Positions 31,563 through 40,820 are shown, numbered from the stretch's first letter. The stretch is 54,986 bases of DNA from a candidate division WOR-3 bacterium (GCA_016867815.1 VGIR01000010.1:1-54986), one strand, 5' to 3'. Notes: generated by a model from the letters alone, not told the origin. A program made the numbers and translations.

Positions 31563-33563
31563 TCATCTAACCCTCGCCAATCGCACGTCGGCCCTCGCTC
31601 CGGTCGGTTGTGGGAGAAGTTGCGGCGACTGAATATACCCCAGCCGTTGCGACTCGTCAGCAACCTTCGGCTTGGCGTAGCTGTAAAGCTCAACGAGCGT
31701 GACCCAGCCGTCACGGTCGGCATCAGCTTCGCCGCGAAGGCCTTTGAGCAGGAAGTAAGTAAAGAGGCCATGCCGTTTTGCATCGAAGTCCTGGCTTATC
31801 TCGTTGCCTGCCGAAGCGGCAAGGACTGCCACGTTGCCGAGCTTCTGCGTTTCCTTCTCAAGGTCAACCGCCACGAGCGGCCGCTTGCCCTGCTCCATCA
31901 CGGAGCGTCCACCCGCGCCGGAGAAGCAGGCATCCAAGGCAACAACAACCTGGTCCGTCGGCAACGAGGCAAGGCTCGAATACAACCGGGACAGCGGGTA
32001 CAGCTTGGAGATGAAACCCGGCTCGCCGTCGTAGGGCACGATGTACGCCTCGCCTTTGTCCGGGCTGGGCGTGCCGTGCCCGGCGAAGTAGACGAACACG
32101 AACGAGCCCTTGCGTACGTTCCTCGCCAGCCACTCCTCGCAGTATGCGGTCAGGTCGCTTAGTGCTGCGCCGTCATCGACCAGCAGCTTGATGTTGCCTT
32201 CTTTGAACCCGCAGACGCTCGTAAGGTAGTCCTTCATCGCCTCGGCGTCCTTCCGCGCATAGGTGACCTTGGGCAGGGCCTGCGACCGATAGCCGCTGAT
32301 CCCGACAACCACGGCGTACGCATCGTCGCGCTTGAACGACGAAGGCTCCAGCGGCGCGTCCACGTCAACTAAGGTCGAAACGACCTGGGTCTCGCGCGTC
32401 ACCTTGGCCGGCTGCATGGCGACAATCAGCTCCTTCTCTTCCAGGGCATCAAACCCGTTCGCCTCCGACACGTGGATGATGATGTTGCCATTGTCTGCAT
32501 CAATCCGATTGGGCAGCGTCGCGTCGAACTTCGCTTCCTTTGTCTCGCCCGGTCCAATGTCGCCAATGGTTCGGCTCGTGCCCAGGTACTGCAGCGCCTT
32601 ACTCGTGCCTGTCAGCCTGGCTGCCACACCCTCAGCCACACCATCACCGAGATTGGCCACTTCCGCGGTCAGAATAACACGCTCCCCTCCTGAGAGCATG
32701 CCGTCTCCGTCGGTATCGGTGACCTTGGCGCGACACGTGAGGCGCGGCTGTTGCCGGCCGACGAGGTCACGACCGGCTGCGATTGCAGAGAGCGTGACCT
32801 TGTCGCACGCGAGTTGCGCCTTAAGCTGGTCCATCCCCCGTGCGAAGAGCGTGTTCCAGGCTGACCTGGCCCCCGACGGGGAATAGCCGCCGCTGACAAC
32901 CGGGTCTGAGGAGTACTTGGCTATCTGTTTCCCTTCCTTGTCAGAAATGACCATGTCGGCATGTGCTCTCGCGTTCACTCTGCCGATGGGAAGCAAACTT
33001 GCGGACAGGGTGGTAAGCAGCCCCGCCCCGAAAATGGTCCAGCCTGTTCTCGCCAGCTCGGTGTTTCCAGAATTCGAGGCATTTAGACCTATGACCTCGC
33101 CTATGACGAATGTTGGCAACCCGACGCCGACCCCCAACAGGAGCGGTCCTGTCGGGTTCCAGCGGTAATCCAGACCTGAGATACCGACCTTGACCGACAG
33201 GGCCTGACCGGAGTCTACGGCATTGACAAAGACGGTAGACGACAAGTCCGCAGCTATCGCCCGCTTGACGCTGGTCATGTCGAGCCCGTTGGCCTGTGCT
33301 TTCAGCGCGGCTGTCTGAGCGGCCCTGTCTTCCTCCTCCCACCAGCGCGGCCTGCCCGCGCCGGGACTGGTCAGTTCCACGTCTATCGAAGTGGGCGCCG
33401 TGACAGCCAAGCCAGGGACCGGAGATGGCGTGTACCGGACGACATGCAAACTCGGCCCGCAGCCCGCGAGCAACACGGCAAGCAACCCGCCGAAAACTGC
33501 GGCAAGGCGATACGGCGCGATCGCCTTCGACACTCGACTCTTCAGACAGCAATCACTAGTCAT
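31563..33563 (-). CDS. Caspase-fold lipoprotein (caspase 3 of array)
   Basis: About 666 residues. ATG 33563 was chosen over upstream ATGs because GGAGAAC precedes it and because the lipoprotein signal (LAAVFGGLLAVLLAGC) then sits near the start. Residues 40-230 form an unrecognised beta-rich domain with a hydrophobic stretch, LLLGVGVGLPTFVIGEVIGL. DTDGDGMLSGGE leads into a CARDB-like Ig domain. The caspase domain has His496 (YFAGHGTPS) and Cys546 (LDACFSGAGG), followed by the EF-hand-like loop DADRDGWVTLVEL. The lipid anchor distinguishes it from the other four. A gap of about 160 bp upstream contains cttggcggacttggcg repeats. Confidence 0.85.
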   Translation of the reverse strand: MTSDCCLKSRVSKAIAPYRLAAVFGGLLAVLLAGCGPSLHVVRYTPSPVPGLAVTAPTSIDVELTSPGAGRPRWWEEEDRAAQTAALKAQANGLDMTSVKRAIAADLSSTVFVNAVDSGQALSVKVGISGLDYRWNPTGPLLLGVGVGLPTFVIGEVIGLNASNSGNTELARTGWTIFGAGLLTTLSASLLPIGRVNARAHADMVISDKEGKQIAKYSSDPVVSGGYSPSGARSAWNTLFARGMDQLKAQLACDKVTLSAIAAGRDLVGRQQPRLTCRAKVTDTDGDGMLSGGERVILTAEVANLGDGVAEGVAARLTGTSKALQYLGTSRTIGDIGPGETKEAKFDATLPNRIDADNGNIIIHVSEANGFDALEEKELIVAMQPAKVTRETQVVSTLVDVDAPLEPSSFKRDDAYAVVVGISGYRSQALPKVTYARKDAEAMKDYLTSVCGFKEGNIKLLVDDGAALSDLTAYCEEWLARNVRKGSFVFVYFAGHGTPSPDKGEAYIVPYDGEPGFISKLYPLSRLYSSLASLPTDQVVVALDACFSGAGGRSVMEQGKRPLVAVDLEKETQKLGNVAVLAASAGNEISQDFDAKRHGLFTYFLLKGLRGEADADRDGWVTLVELYSYAKPKVADESQRLGYIQSPQLLPQPTGARADVRLARVR

Positions 33564-33722
33564 GTTCTCCGCTCTGCCAGTTAAATCGGTGAGATGCGCG
33601 CCGACCATCGGATGCAAAGGTACAGAAGGCAGGAAAGAGTCTGCTCACCTCTGCCTCGCCAGCACCCAGGTCTCTCCCGCAAGATGCGAGGGAATCTTGG
33701 CGGACTTGGCGTTCTTGGCGGT

Positions 33723-35978
33723 TCACTTGAGCCTTGCCAGGGCGCGGTTCTCGTCCCCCGAGAACGTTGGCGTCTGAATCCGGTTGTGCAGACGCTGCGC
33801 CCAGTAGGAGACGTTCTCGGAAAGATACAGCTTCATCTCGCCCATGGTGATGGTCTTGTCGCCGTTCTTGTCGGCTGCGCCCTGAAGCCCTTTCAGGAAC
33901 CAGTAGGTGAAAAGGCTGTGCTTCTTGTCCGCGTACCAGGAAGAGACTTGATCGCCTGAAGCCGAGGCCATGATGACGCCGTCGGGCAATTTGCCCTTCT
34001 CGTCCGCCACCTTGGGCACCAAGGGCGAGGCTTGCTGGACGATCAGGCCCTGGTCGTAGGCACCGGAGAAGCAAGCATCGAGCACGACCGTGACGCTCTT
34101 CGCCGGTATCTGGGCCAGGTTCTCGAAGAACGTGCTCAGAGGGTAGCCCTGCAGGTTGATGTACGACGGGTCAGCGTCGGCAGGGACCAGGAACGCCTCT
34201 CTTGTCTTCAAATCCGGCGCACCGTGACCGGTGTAGTAGACAAACACGTCCGACTCGCCCTTGCGCACATAGTTGTAGAGCTGGCCCTGAGCATTGCCCT
34301 TGATGCCGAAGACCCGCTCGAAGTCAGCTTTGCTCGGGTTGCGGAGCGATATGAAGTTCTCTTCCTTGAACCCAAGCGTCTTCAGCAGGTATTGCCGCAG
34401 TACGGCCGCGTCCCGCGCCGCGTAGTCAACCCTCGGCACCTTGTCGTACTCATACCCGGCCACGATGACCGCCACGGCATTGGCATTTACCGCCGCGCCA
34501 AAGGGCACGGCTACGTCCACGTCCGCTGTCAGCTCGGGCAGAGGCTGAGCTTCGGACTTCTGCTCAGTTGCCGGCATGGCGACTGAGATCTCATCCGGCC
34601 GCTTCATCTGCTTGTTCAGACTCAGACTGATGGTGTCGGTACGGCTGAACCGCGGTCTGCGTTCGGTGATGGCGACCGGCAGGTCGAATGACTGCTTTTC
34701 AATCCGCTTGTTCACGTATACCGGGACCACAACCTTCTTCCAGTCGCCCGCAGCTATGGAGCCGACAGCGGTATCGCTGGTGCCGACGAGCATCACGTTC
34801 TTGTCCGACGGCTCGCGGAATGTCACACGCACGTCATCGGCGTTGCCCGTGCCCTTGTTCTGGACAATCGCGGCCAGCTCGAAGGTCTCACCGGGCTCGA
34901 TGGTGCCGTTCGAGTTGCCCATGCTCTGGCCCTCTTCGTCGTCGTCCACGCCGGTCTGGGCAACGACAAGGTCCGGCGGGGAGAGACGCCGGGTCGAGAA
35001 CGAAAGCACCTTCGCGTCGGCATCGGCACCGAAGTACGGCTCCTTCACGTCAATCCGCAGCTTCACGGTCTGTGTCTCAACCTGCTCACCGGCGCTGACG
35101 GGTATCCGTACGGTCACGCTGTCGCCCTTCTTGACTGTCGGCACCTTAGTCTCGGCCTGACATTTGAGGTCAGCGTAGTTCTCCATCGGGGCTACATAAA
35201 CGGTCAGATCCTGCGCATCGCCCTTGCCGCGGTTCTTGACGGCCAGAGTTATCTCGCCCGTCTCCATGGCGTCGAGCACACCATCTGCCTCCCGGTCGGC
35301 GAACGACGTCCTAGTCGCCTCCAGAAATGGCGGCAGGCCGGTGGACAGCTCCTCGGTAATAGGTTCCGGTTTCGTGTCCGGCGCAAGTGCAGGGCCCGCG
35401 ACCGGCCCATTGACCCCGCCGGTCGAGGTCGAATCAGGAGGGACCGACCTCTTGACCGCTTTGGGTCTCGTGAACCGATAGGCAAGGCCGAATTGGGCTG
35501 ACGGATTATAGAAACTGGCAAGGCCGATCGCAAAGACGTTCTCTGCACCCAATGTCACACTCACTCGGTCGGACAGGCGTATTGGGTAGGTCAGGCCTAT
35601 CAAGGCAAGTAAGGAGTTTGTGACCGTGTCGCCCTGGACACTCGGAACGTAGCCATAACCAAACCCAGCTTCAACAACGCTAAATCGTGCCTTGGCCAGG
35701 CCGCCGGGCATGACGAAGGACATAGTCTGGTTGCCTCTGTGGACCGCGACCGGCGAGCAGAAACCGGCAAGGCCGAATCCGAGCTGCCCCCAGTACCAAG
35801 TAGGCCCGGCTGAAAGCCCGAAGCCCATCCTTTCCCAGCCATTCCAGCTAGCGTAGCCGATGCTGCCCTCAAATAAGAAGTCGGCTGCTGGGGCCGCGCT
35901 TGTCAACAGAGCAAGGCCGATCGTCCACACGTAGCGCAGGCGCACTCGAACCTTGGCTCGCACGCTTATTGAGGTCAC
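33723..35978 (-). CDS. Secreted caspase-fold protein with barrel and two Ig domains (caspase 2 of array)
   Basis: 751 residues. A signal peptide (TIGLALLTSAAPAA) is followed by a roughly 150-residue Gly/aromatic domain like a small outer-membrane barrel (FEGSIGYASWNGWERMGFGL). Two CARDB-like domains follow, each opened by an acidic loop (DREADGVLDAMETGE; DDDEEGQSMGNSNGTIEPGE). The caspase domain has His585 (YYTGHGAPD) and Cys636 (LDACFSGAY) and ends with the EF-hand-like loop DKNGDKTITMGEM. Its GTG start overlaps by 4 bp (GTGA) the stop codon of a deleted caspase gene relic. It is close in plan to caspase 1, which suggests duplication. Confidence 0.88.
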   Translation of the reverse strand: MTSISVRAKVRVRLRYVWTIGLALLTSAAPAADFLFEGSIGYASWNGWERMGFGLSAGPTWYWGQLGFGLAGFCSPVAVHRGNQTMSFVMPGGLAKARFSVVEAGFGYGYVPSVQGDTVTNSLLALIGLTYPIRLSDRVSVTLGAENVFAIGLASFYNPSAQFGLAYRFTRPKAVKRSVPPDSTSTGGVNGPVAGPALAPDTKPEPITEELSTGLPPFLEATRTSFADREADGVLDAMETGEITLAVKNRGKGDAQDLTVYVAPMENYADLKCQAETKVPTVKKGDSVTVRIPVSAGEQVETQTVKLRIDVKEPYFGADADAKVLSFSTRRLSPPDLVVAQTGVDDDEEGQSMGNSNGTIEPGETFELAAIVQNKGTGNADDVRVTFREPSDKNVMLVGTSDTAVGSIAAGDWKKVVVPVYVNKRIEKQSFDLPVAITERRPRFSRTDTISLSLNKQMKRPDEISVAMPATEQKSEAQPLPELTADVDVAVPFGAAVNANAVAVIVAGYEYDKVPRVDYAARDAAVLRQYLLKTLGFKEENFISLRNPSKADFERVFGIKGNAQGQLYNYVRKGESDVFVYYTGHGAPDLKTREAFLVPADADPSYINLQGYPLSTFFENLAQIPAKSVTVVLDACFSGAYDQGLIVQQASPLVPKVADEKGKLPDGVIMASASGDQVSSWYADKKHSLFTYWFLKGLQGAADKNGDKTITMGEMKLYLSENVSYWAQRLHNRIQTPTFSGDENRALARLK

Positions 35979-36061
35979 TTGAACCTCAGGATCTCGCCCG
36001 CCGCGTTACCCCGGATTTCGGGAACCTGTTCGCGCCCGAACAGGGCGCGGGCGACGAGCGG
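35975..36061 (-). pseudogene. 3' relic of a sixth caspase gene
   Basis: The minus strand reads VPLVARALFGREQVPEIRG and then NAAGEILRFK-stop. The C-terminus of caspase 1 is VPPIARHVYNREQTPEFRG then SADAVLLKVK-stop, a clear match. Only about 29 codons survive; upstream of them are short tgctgaac-type repeats instead of a gene. The TGA overlaps the GTG start of caspase 2. The simplest reading is that a full paralogue was deleted and its last codons were kept next to the downstream start. Confidence 0.75.
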
Positions 36062-36120
36062 AACCGAAGGCGGCGACGCTGAGTGCTGAACTATGCATGA
36101 CGGACACGGAGTGCTGTCGC

Positions 36121-38352
36121 TCACTTCACCTTCAGGAGTACGGCGTCTGCGCTGCCCCGGAACTCGGGCGTCTGTTCGCGATTGTACACGTGTCTTGCAA
36201 TCGGCGGGACCTGGTTGCGGACGTAGGCGCCTACTTCGCCCAGAGTGATAGAACCGTCCTTGTTCGAGTCCGCGTCGCCCTTCAGGCCCTTCAGGAACCA
36301 GTACGTAAACAGGCTGTGTTTCTTCTCAGGATACCAGGAGGCAATCTGGCTGCCTGTCGCCGCGGTCATGACGGTCGCGTTCTGGGGCAATTCTTCTGCA
36401 ACCGGTGCAATCACCAGCGGGCTGGCGTCGCGCAGGAGAGTGCTGACCTTGCCGGCGACGTCCGGCGTCTCGCCCGTGAAGCAGGCGTCAAGCACAACCG
36501 TGACACTCCGCGCCGGCATCTTGCCCAGGTTTGCGTAGAACGCATCCAGCGGGTAGCCGTTGATTTCGATGTAGTCCGGGCTCGCGTCCGCCGGCACAAG
36601 ATAGCCCTTCTTCTCCTTGATCGACGGCGCGCCGTGTCCGACGTAGTAGACAAACACATCGCACTGGCCCGGCTTCCGAGATACCAGGTTGAAGAGCTGG
36701 CCTTCGGGGTTCCCGGCAGTGCCAAATGTGCGCTCCAGATCGCCTTTGGAGGGATCGGCCAACGCGATGACGTTGGCATCCTGAAACCCGAATGCCTCGA
36801 CCAGATACCGGCGCATCGCCTCAGCGTCCTGCCGCGCATACTCCACGGCGGCAACGCTGCGGTACTTCGAGACGCCGACGACAACCGCGAACGCGTCCGG
36901 ATTCGCGGGGCCCCTCGGGATGTCGACCAGAAGGCTGTCGGTCAGCGACGGGGGCGTTGCCGGTGTGGCCACGCCGGGTCTGGCTTTTGGCTGGACCGCC
37001 ACCTCGGTTGGCGCCTGAACCTTGGTGTTCATCGGAATCTTCACAGACGCACCGCGGCTGAACTTCGGCCTCTGCTCGGCAATGCTCAGCGCGAGCTTCA
37101 CCGTATCCTCCCGGAACCGCGCATTGACGAAGACAGGGTACTTCAGCGTGCGCCACTCACCGGCCGGAATATCTCCCAGGTTCATTTCCGACTGTGGAGA
37201 CTGGTAGAGCACGTTCTGGTCGGACGGAGTGACCGTAACGCGCACGCCATACGCAGTGCCGATTCCGCGGTTCTGCACAATCGTGGTCACTTCCACTTGT
37301 TCGTTGATTTCGAGCTGGCCGTTGCCATTGCCCTGCGCCCACTCGCTCTCGGACTCGTTGTCAGTGATGGCGATATCGTACACGACCAGGTCCGGTGGCT
37401 CGATACTTCGAGCGACTATGTTGATAACGCTGGGAAACGCATCGGCACCGAACACTGGCTCTATGACCGACACGCGAAAGCGAATCTCCTGGTCTGGGAC
37501 ATCCTCGCTCGCCACTATCCTGACCTTCACGCGTGCGGTCTCCTGCGGCGCGATTGCAGGAACGATGACGTCTGCGCCAATGCTCACACCCTCGATGGTA
37601 GATATCGCTTCGGTTCGGACGCGCAGGCTATCCGCCCTGCCCTTGCCGGAGTTCGCAACGGCGACCACGATGAAGGCTTGCTCACCTGCGTCCAGCGCTT
37701 GATTCCGCCGGCCCGCTTCCTCGAAAGCCAGTTTGGTCTCAAGCCGAGGAGGGAATGAAGGCTTGGGTCCAGACCTCAGGGGAGCGTTTGCCACCTGCTC
37801 ATCGGCCTTCCTGGATGGGATAGGAGCCGGGGGTTCCGGTCTGACGGCCTTCCTCGGCCTGGTCATACGATAGACAAGGCCAAGCCGCGCCGACGGATCA
37901 TAGAAGCTGGCAAGCTTCAGCGGAAAGACGTTCTCGGCATCCAACTTCAAGCTCACCCGGTCAGTCAGTCGAATGGGGATGGTCAAACCAGCGGCCAGCA
38001 GCGGCGAACCAGTGCCGAAGTAGTAGCCATCTGCCTCGGTCGTGAATCCCGGTATGTACCCGTACCCGGCACCGACCTTGAAAACGCTGTACCGTACATG
38101 GGCCATGCCTCCGAAGTTCCAGAACGCCATGGACTCTCCATTCTTGGCAACCTTGGACTGCCCGAGCAGGAAGTCAACTCCCAGCCCGAACTGACCGAAG
38201 GTAAACGACGGCCCACCCGAGGCGGCGATCGAGTACCCGCCCCAGCCGTTCCAGTTCGCATAGCCGCCGCCAAAACCGGCACCGATGTCCACGTCAGCAG
38301 CCAAGCCGCACCCGAGCACTAGCAGCATCAGATAGACAGCCTTGGTCTTCAT
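36121..38352 (-). CDS. Secreted caspase-fold protein with barrel and two Ig domains (caspase 1 of array)
   Basis: 743 residues. A signal peptide (AVYLMLLVLGCGLAA) is followed by a small barrel-like Gly/aromatic domain (GGGYANWNGWGGYSIAASGG) and two CARDB-like Ig regions (AGRRNQALDAGEQAFIVVAV; AQGNGNGQLEINEQVEVTTI). The caspase domain has His573 (YYVGHGAPS) and Cys624 (LDACFTGETPD), and the C-terminus carries the EF-hand-like loop DSNKDGSITLGEV. AGGTGG precedes the ATG, which overlaps the upstream stop by 4 bp (ATGA). It shares its plan with caspase 2. Confidence 0.88.
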   Translation of the reverse strand: MKTKAVYLMLLVLGCGLAADVDIGAGFGGGYANWNGWGGYSIAASGGPSFTFGQFGLGVDFLLGQSKVAKNGESMAFWNFGGMAHVRYSVFKVGAGYGYIPGFTTEADGYYFGTGSPLLAAGLTIPIRLTDRVSLKLDAENVFPLKLASFYDPSARLGLVYRMTRPRKAVRPEPPAPIPSRKADEQVANAPLRSGPKPSFPPRLETKLAFEEAGRRNQALDAGEQAFIVVAVANSGKGRADSLRVRTEAISTIEGVSIGADVIVPAIAPQETARVKVRIVASEDVPDQEIRFRVSVIEPVFGADAFPSVINIVARSIEPPDLVVYDIAITDNESESEWAQGNGNGQLEINEQVEVTTIVQNRGIGTAYGVRVTVTPSDQNVLYQSPQSEMNLGDIPAGEWRTLKYPVFVNARFREDTVKLALSIAEQRPKFSRGASVKIPMNTKVQAPTEVAVQPKARPGVATPATPPSLTDSLLVDIPRGPANPDAFAVVVGVSKYRSVAAVEYARQDAEAMRRYLVEAFGFQDANVIALADPSKGDLERTFGTAGNPEGQLFNLVSRKPGQCDVFVYYVGHGAPSIKEKKGYLVPADASPDYIEINGYPLDAFYANLGKMPARSVTVVLDACFTGETPDVAGKVSTLLRDASPLVIAPVAEELPQNATVMTAATGSQIASWYPEKKHSLFTYWFLKGLKGDADSNKDGSITLGEVGAYVRNQVPPIARHVYNREQTPEFRGSADAVLLKVK

Positions 38353-39677
38353 CTCGCCACCTGAATGACGCGCAGACCCGTTAGGTTGTCAGCCACGTAA
38401 ACGAAGCTGCCTGATACCGCCACGCCGTGGGCAGTGCCCGGCGTTTCGCAGTACCCGGCCTCATACGGACTCTGCGGATTGCTCACGTCGATGACGCGCA
38501 GGCCTGCTTCGCCGTCCGCCACATACGCAAAGCCGCCAGACACCGCCACGCCGTAGGCAGTGCCCGGCGTGTCACAGTACCCGGCCTCATAGGGGTTCTG
38601 CGGATTGCTCACGTCGATGACGCGCAGACCCAAACCGCCGTCCGCCACATAGGCAAAGTTGCCGGATGCTGCCACTCCCCGGGCATTGCCCGGCGTGTCG
38701 CAGTGCCCGGCCTCATGGGGGCTCTGCGGATTGCTCACATCTATGACGCGAAGTCCCTCTGCATCATCCGCCACGTAGGCGAAGTTGCCCGACATCGTCA
38801 CGCCAGAAGCATAGCCCGGTGTGTCGCAGTACCCGACCTCAGAGGGGCTCGGCGAACTACTCACGTCGATGACGCGCAGACCTCCAGCATAGTCCGCTAC
38901 GCATACAATGCTGCCAGACACCGCCACCCCCGCGGCGTAGCCCGGCGTATCACAGTACCCAGCTTCATAGGGGCCATGCGGATTGCCCACGTCGATGACG
39001 CGTAGACCCCGAGTATTGTCCGCCACATAGGCAAAGCTGCCAGACACTGCCACTCCCCGAGCATTGCCCGGCGTAATGCAGCACCCGATCTCATAGGGGC
39101 TCTGCGAACTACTCACGTCGATGACACGCAGGTCCACAGCAGAGTTCGCTACGTAGGCAAAGCTGCCAGACACCGCCACTCCGCGGGCATTGCCCAGTGT
39201 GTCACAGAATCCGACCTCGCGCGGCAGAAGGGGACACGCGACGGCAACCGTCTGACCAGCAACGACCGACACCGTTTCGCCCCAATCGAGCTTGCCTGCG
39301 AGCTTCAGGGTCAATTGGTGGTCGCCGACAGGCACACTATCGAGACTACAATCGGTGGTCTCGCCAGTGCCGACCGCGTCGAGCCAGACTACCGCGCCGG
39401 TTGGGGTTGAGCTGACTTGGATTGAGCCGCGCCCGATGGCTCGGATGCTCTCGGGCGTGAGTCCGTTCTTGCAGCCGCAGAGGGATAGGACAAGGCAAAG
39501 CGTAACGAGCAGAACGCATCCGGTCAAGCTAACAACGGGCGACCGCAGGGAGGATAGTGCTGAACGATGGGTACTGAACAATGAACGATTAACTTGGCGG
39601 CGAGCCGGCGATGGTGAGCGACGAACGGCTGTCCGTCTACAACAAACTACCTGCGTACCAGGACTGAGTTCGGTCAA
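38349..39677 (-). CDS. PEGA plus LVIVD-repeat propeller lipoprotein
   Basis: About 442 residues from TTG 39677, behind GGGAGGT; TTG 39689 or a later TTG is also possible. The first 40 residues include translated gttcattgttcag repeats (VNRSLFSTHRSALSS) before a lipoprotein signal, VLLVTLCLVLSLCGC. A PEGA-like domain (GSIQVSSTPTGAVVWLDAVG) is followed by seven LVIVD repeats of about 42 residues (GVAVSGSFAYVADNTRGLRV type), which form a surface beta-propeller. It is the first gene of the caspase cluster and overlaps caspase 1 by 4 bp. The repeats are also nearly identical in DNA, which suggests recent expansion. Confidence 0.8.
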   Translation of the reverse strand: MTELSPGTQVVCCRRTAVRRSPSPARRQVNRSLFSTHRSALSSLRSPVVSLTGCVLLVTLCLVLSLCGCKNGLTPESIRAIGRGSIQVSSTPTGAVVWLDAVGTGETTDCSLDSVPVGDHQLTLKLAGKLDWGETVSVVAGQTVAVACPLLPREVGFCDTLGNARGVAVSGSFAYVANSAVDLRVIDVSSSQSPYEIGCCITPGNARGVAVSGSFAYVADNTRGLRVIDVGNPHGPYEAGYCDTPGYAAGVAVSGSIVCVADYAGGLRVIDVSSSPSPSEVGYCDTPGYASGVTMSGNFAYVADDAEGLRVIDVSNPQSPHEAGHCDTPGNARGVAASGNFAYVADGGLGLRVIDVSNPQNPYEAGYCDTPGTAYGVAVSGGFAYVADGEAGLRVIDVSNPQSPYEAGYCETPGTAHGVAVSGSFVYVADNLTGLRVIQVAR

Positions 39678-39798
39678 CAAACCTCCCAAGACTCGTAAGA
39701 ACCCCTTTGACCGTGGCGACGCAAGCGCTCCCGCGCGTCCGACTACACGACGGCAACCCGATCGGATTGAGCGGCTTTGGGCCGGCTCGGTCGAGAGT

Positions 39799-39825
39799 AT
39801 TATAGCTGCCTGCGTACGTAGTCAA
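39799..39825 (-). promoter_or_regulatory. Probable promoter of the caspase operon
   Basis: On the minus strand a perfect TATAAT (39799-39804) and TTGACT (39820-39825) with a short 15-nt spacer. It lies about 115 bp upstream of the propeller gene and is the only good match I see there. Confidence 0.55.
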
Positions 39826-40225
39826 GGACGGCGTTGACCCCAGAACTGACACTAAGCCACGAAACAGACGAAACGAATGGGTGCAGGGAACTCCGGGGCC
39901 GTTTGACCCCGCTTTCACGTCTTCGTGGCTGTCGAAATCGGAATCAAGGTCGACGCCGGGGGCGCTGAGGGTCACTTCCACGTGCTGCGGCGGGGCTAGG
40001 CGGCGACTGGAGATCCCCGGACGAAGCGAGAAGTTAGAAGCTAGAAGCTCGAGCTGGGTCGAAAGGCAAGAGCCAAAACAGCTGATTCGGTAGTTCAGAA
40101 TCCAGGGTCCAGAAACCAGAGTGCAGAAAGTAGGAAGCCAGGACCGGCCAAGGCCGGAGGCGAGAAGCACACGGCTGGAGGTCAGAGGTAAGGACGGACG
40201 CGGGGCGGGAAGGGGAATCTCACGA

Positions 40226-40245
40226 ATTCTACAACGCTGTAGAAT
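40226..40245. other. 20-bp imperfect palindrome ATTCTACAAC/GCTGTAGAAT
   Basis: Nine of ten pairs are complementary. It differs from the copy at 596-615 only in the two central bases around positions 12-13. It lies 110 bp upstream of array F, within the gene-free interval 39690-41162. The flank at 40030-40150 is made of agaagctagaagctcg and tccagaaaccagag short repeats. Confidence 0.6.
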
Positions 40246-40354
40246 GGCGCGGGAGCGGGCTCTTGGGCCTATGTGCTTGAGGGTTAAGGCGTTAGGCTTG
40301 AAGCCTACGAAATGACCCCTGCACCTGAGGGAGTATCCCGCGCGTCGTTTGCAT

Positions 40355-40618
40355 AGTTGTTTCGTACATCGTTCCTCAGACAGTCGCGAACGCAGTCTCG
40401 GAAAGTCCTGCGTCCCTAGTCTCCAGAGCGGTCTGACCGGGAGTTCGAGGGATTGTGTGCCGGAGAGCAGGGGACTTAGTTTGCCGGTCTGCAGTCGGGG
40501 TTCCTCTCCACCGAATCCGGGCGCTTGCGGCCCGGACTGCCGCTGAGACAGCAGTCCAGATTGCGTGCGGGTCGGTCTCCCGACTTGCCTACCGGTCAGC
40601 TTCCCGTCCGGTCCGGCC
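40355..40618. repeat. 12-bp-period degenerate tandem array F (22 units)
   Basis: Twenty-two 12-mers without indels. G is nearly invariant at position 5 and Y at position 6, with CCG common at positions 10-12 (for example cttagtttgccg, gtcagcttcccg). The consensus is weaker than in arrays A-C. A 386-codon open frame on the minus strand passes through it but has neither a start signal nor recognisable domains. Confidence 0.65.
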
Positions 40619-40681
40619 CACCGCACCGCTTGGGACACCCAGGAGAACTCGTCGCGGGCGCTGCCCGTTAGCCCCAAGCCA

Positions 40682-40820
40682 GTTTCACCCCAAGCCCCGC
40701 ACCTTAGGGGTTCCACCCCTAAGGGCGTGTTGAGCCGACACGAACAGCTCCCTGCGAGGACGCAGAGCAGCGCTCCCTTTGGTCGTCGCACGTGCACCTG
40801 TCACCCCGTTGGGGTGAAAC
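40682..40820. repeat. MITE-like element bounded by GTTTCACCCCAA / TTGGGGTGAAAC
   Basis: Perfect 12-bp terminal inverted repeats enclose about 115 bp. Inside are a 9-bp stem CCTTAGGGG/CCCCTAAGG (40702-40724) and, at the right end, CACCTGT followed by CACCCC/GGGGTG (40802-40816). It matches the element at 22725-22875 in both ends, in GAGGACGCA and in the following gtcagccgttagcc-type repeats. Confidence 0.7.

Noticed and set aside
36097-37758. 553-codon plus-strand frame opposite caspase 1
   Set aside because: It is antisense to a clear caspase gene. It is His/Arg-rich, as expected for antisense of GC-rich coding DNA, and has no start signal.
39637-40797. 386-codon minus-strand frame in the gap before the MFS gene
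   Set aside because: No ribosome-binding site or recognisable domain; it crosses array F and an inverted-repeat element, and its composition is that of translated repeats.
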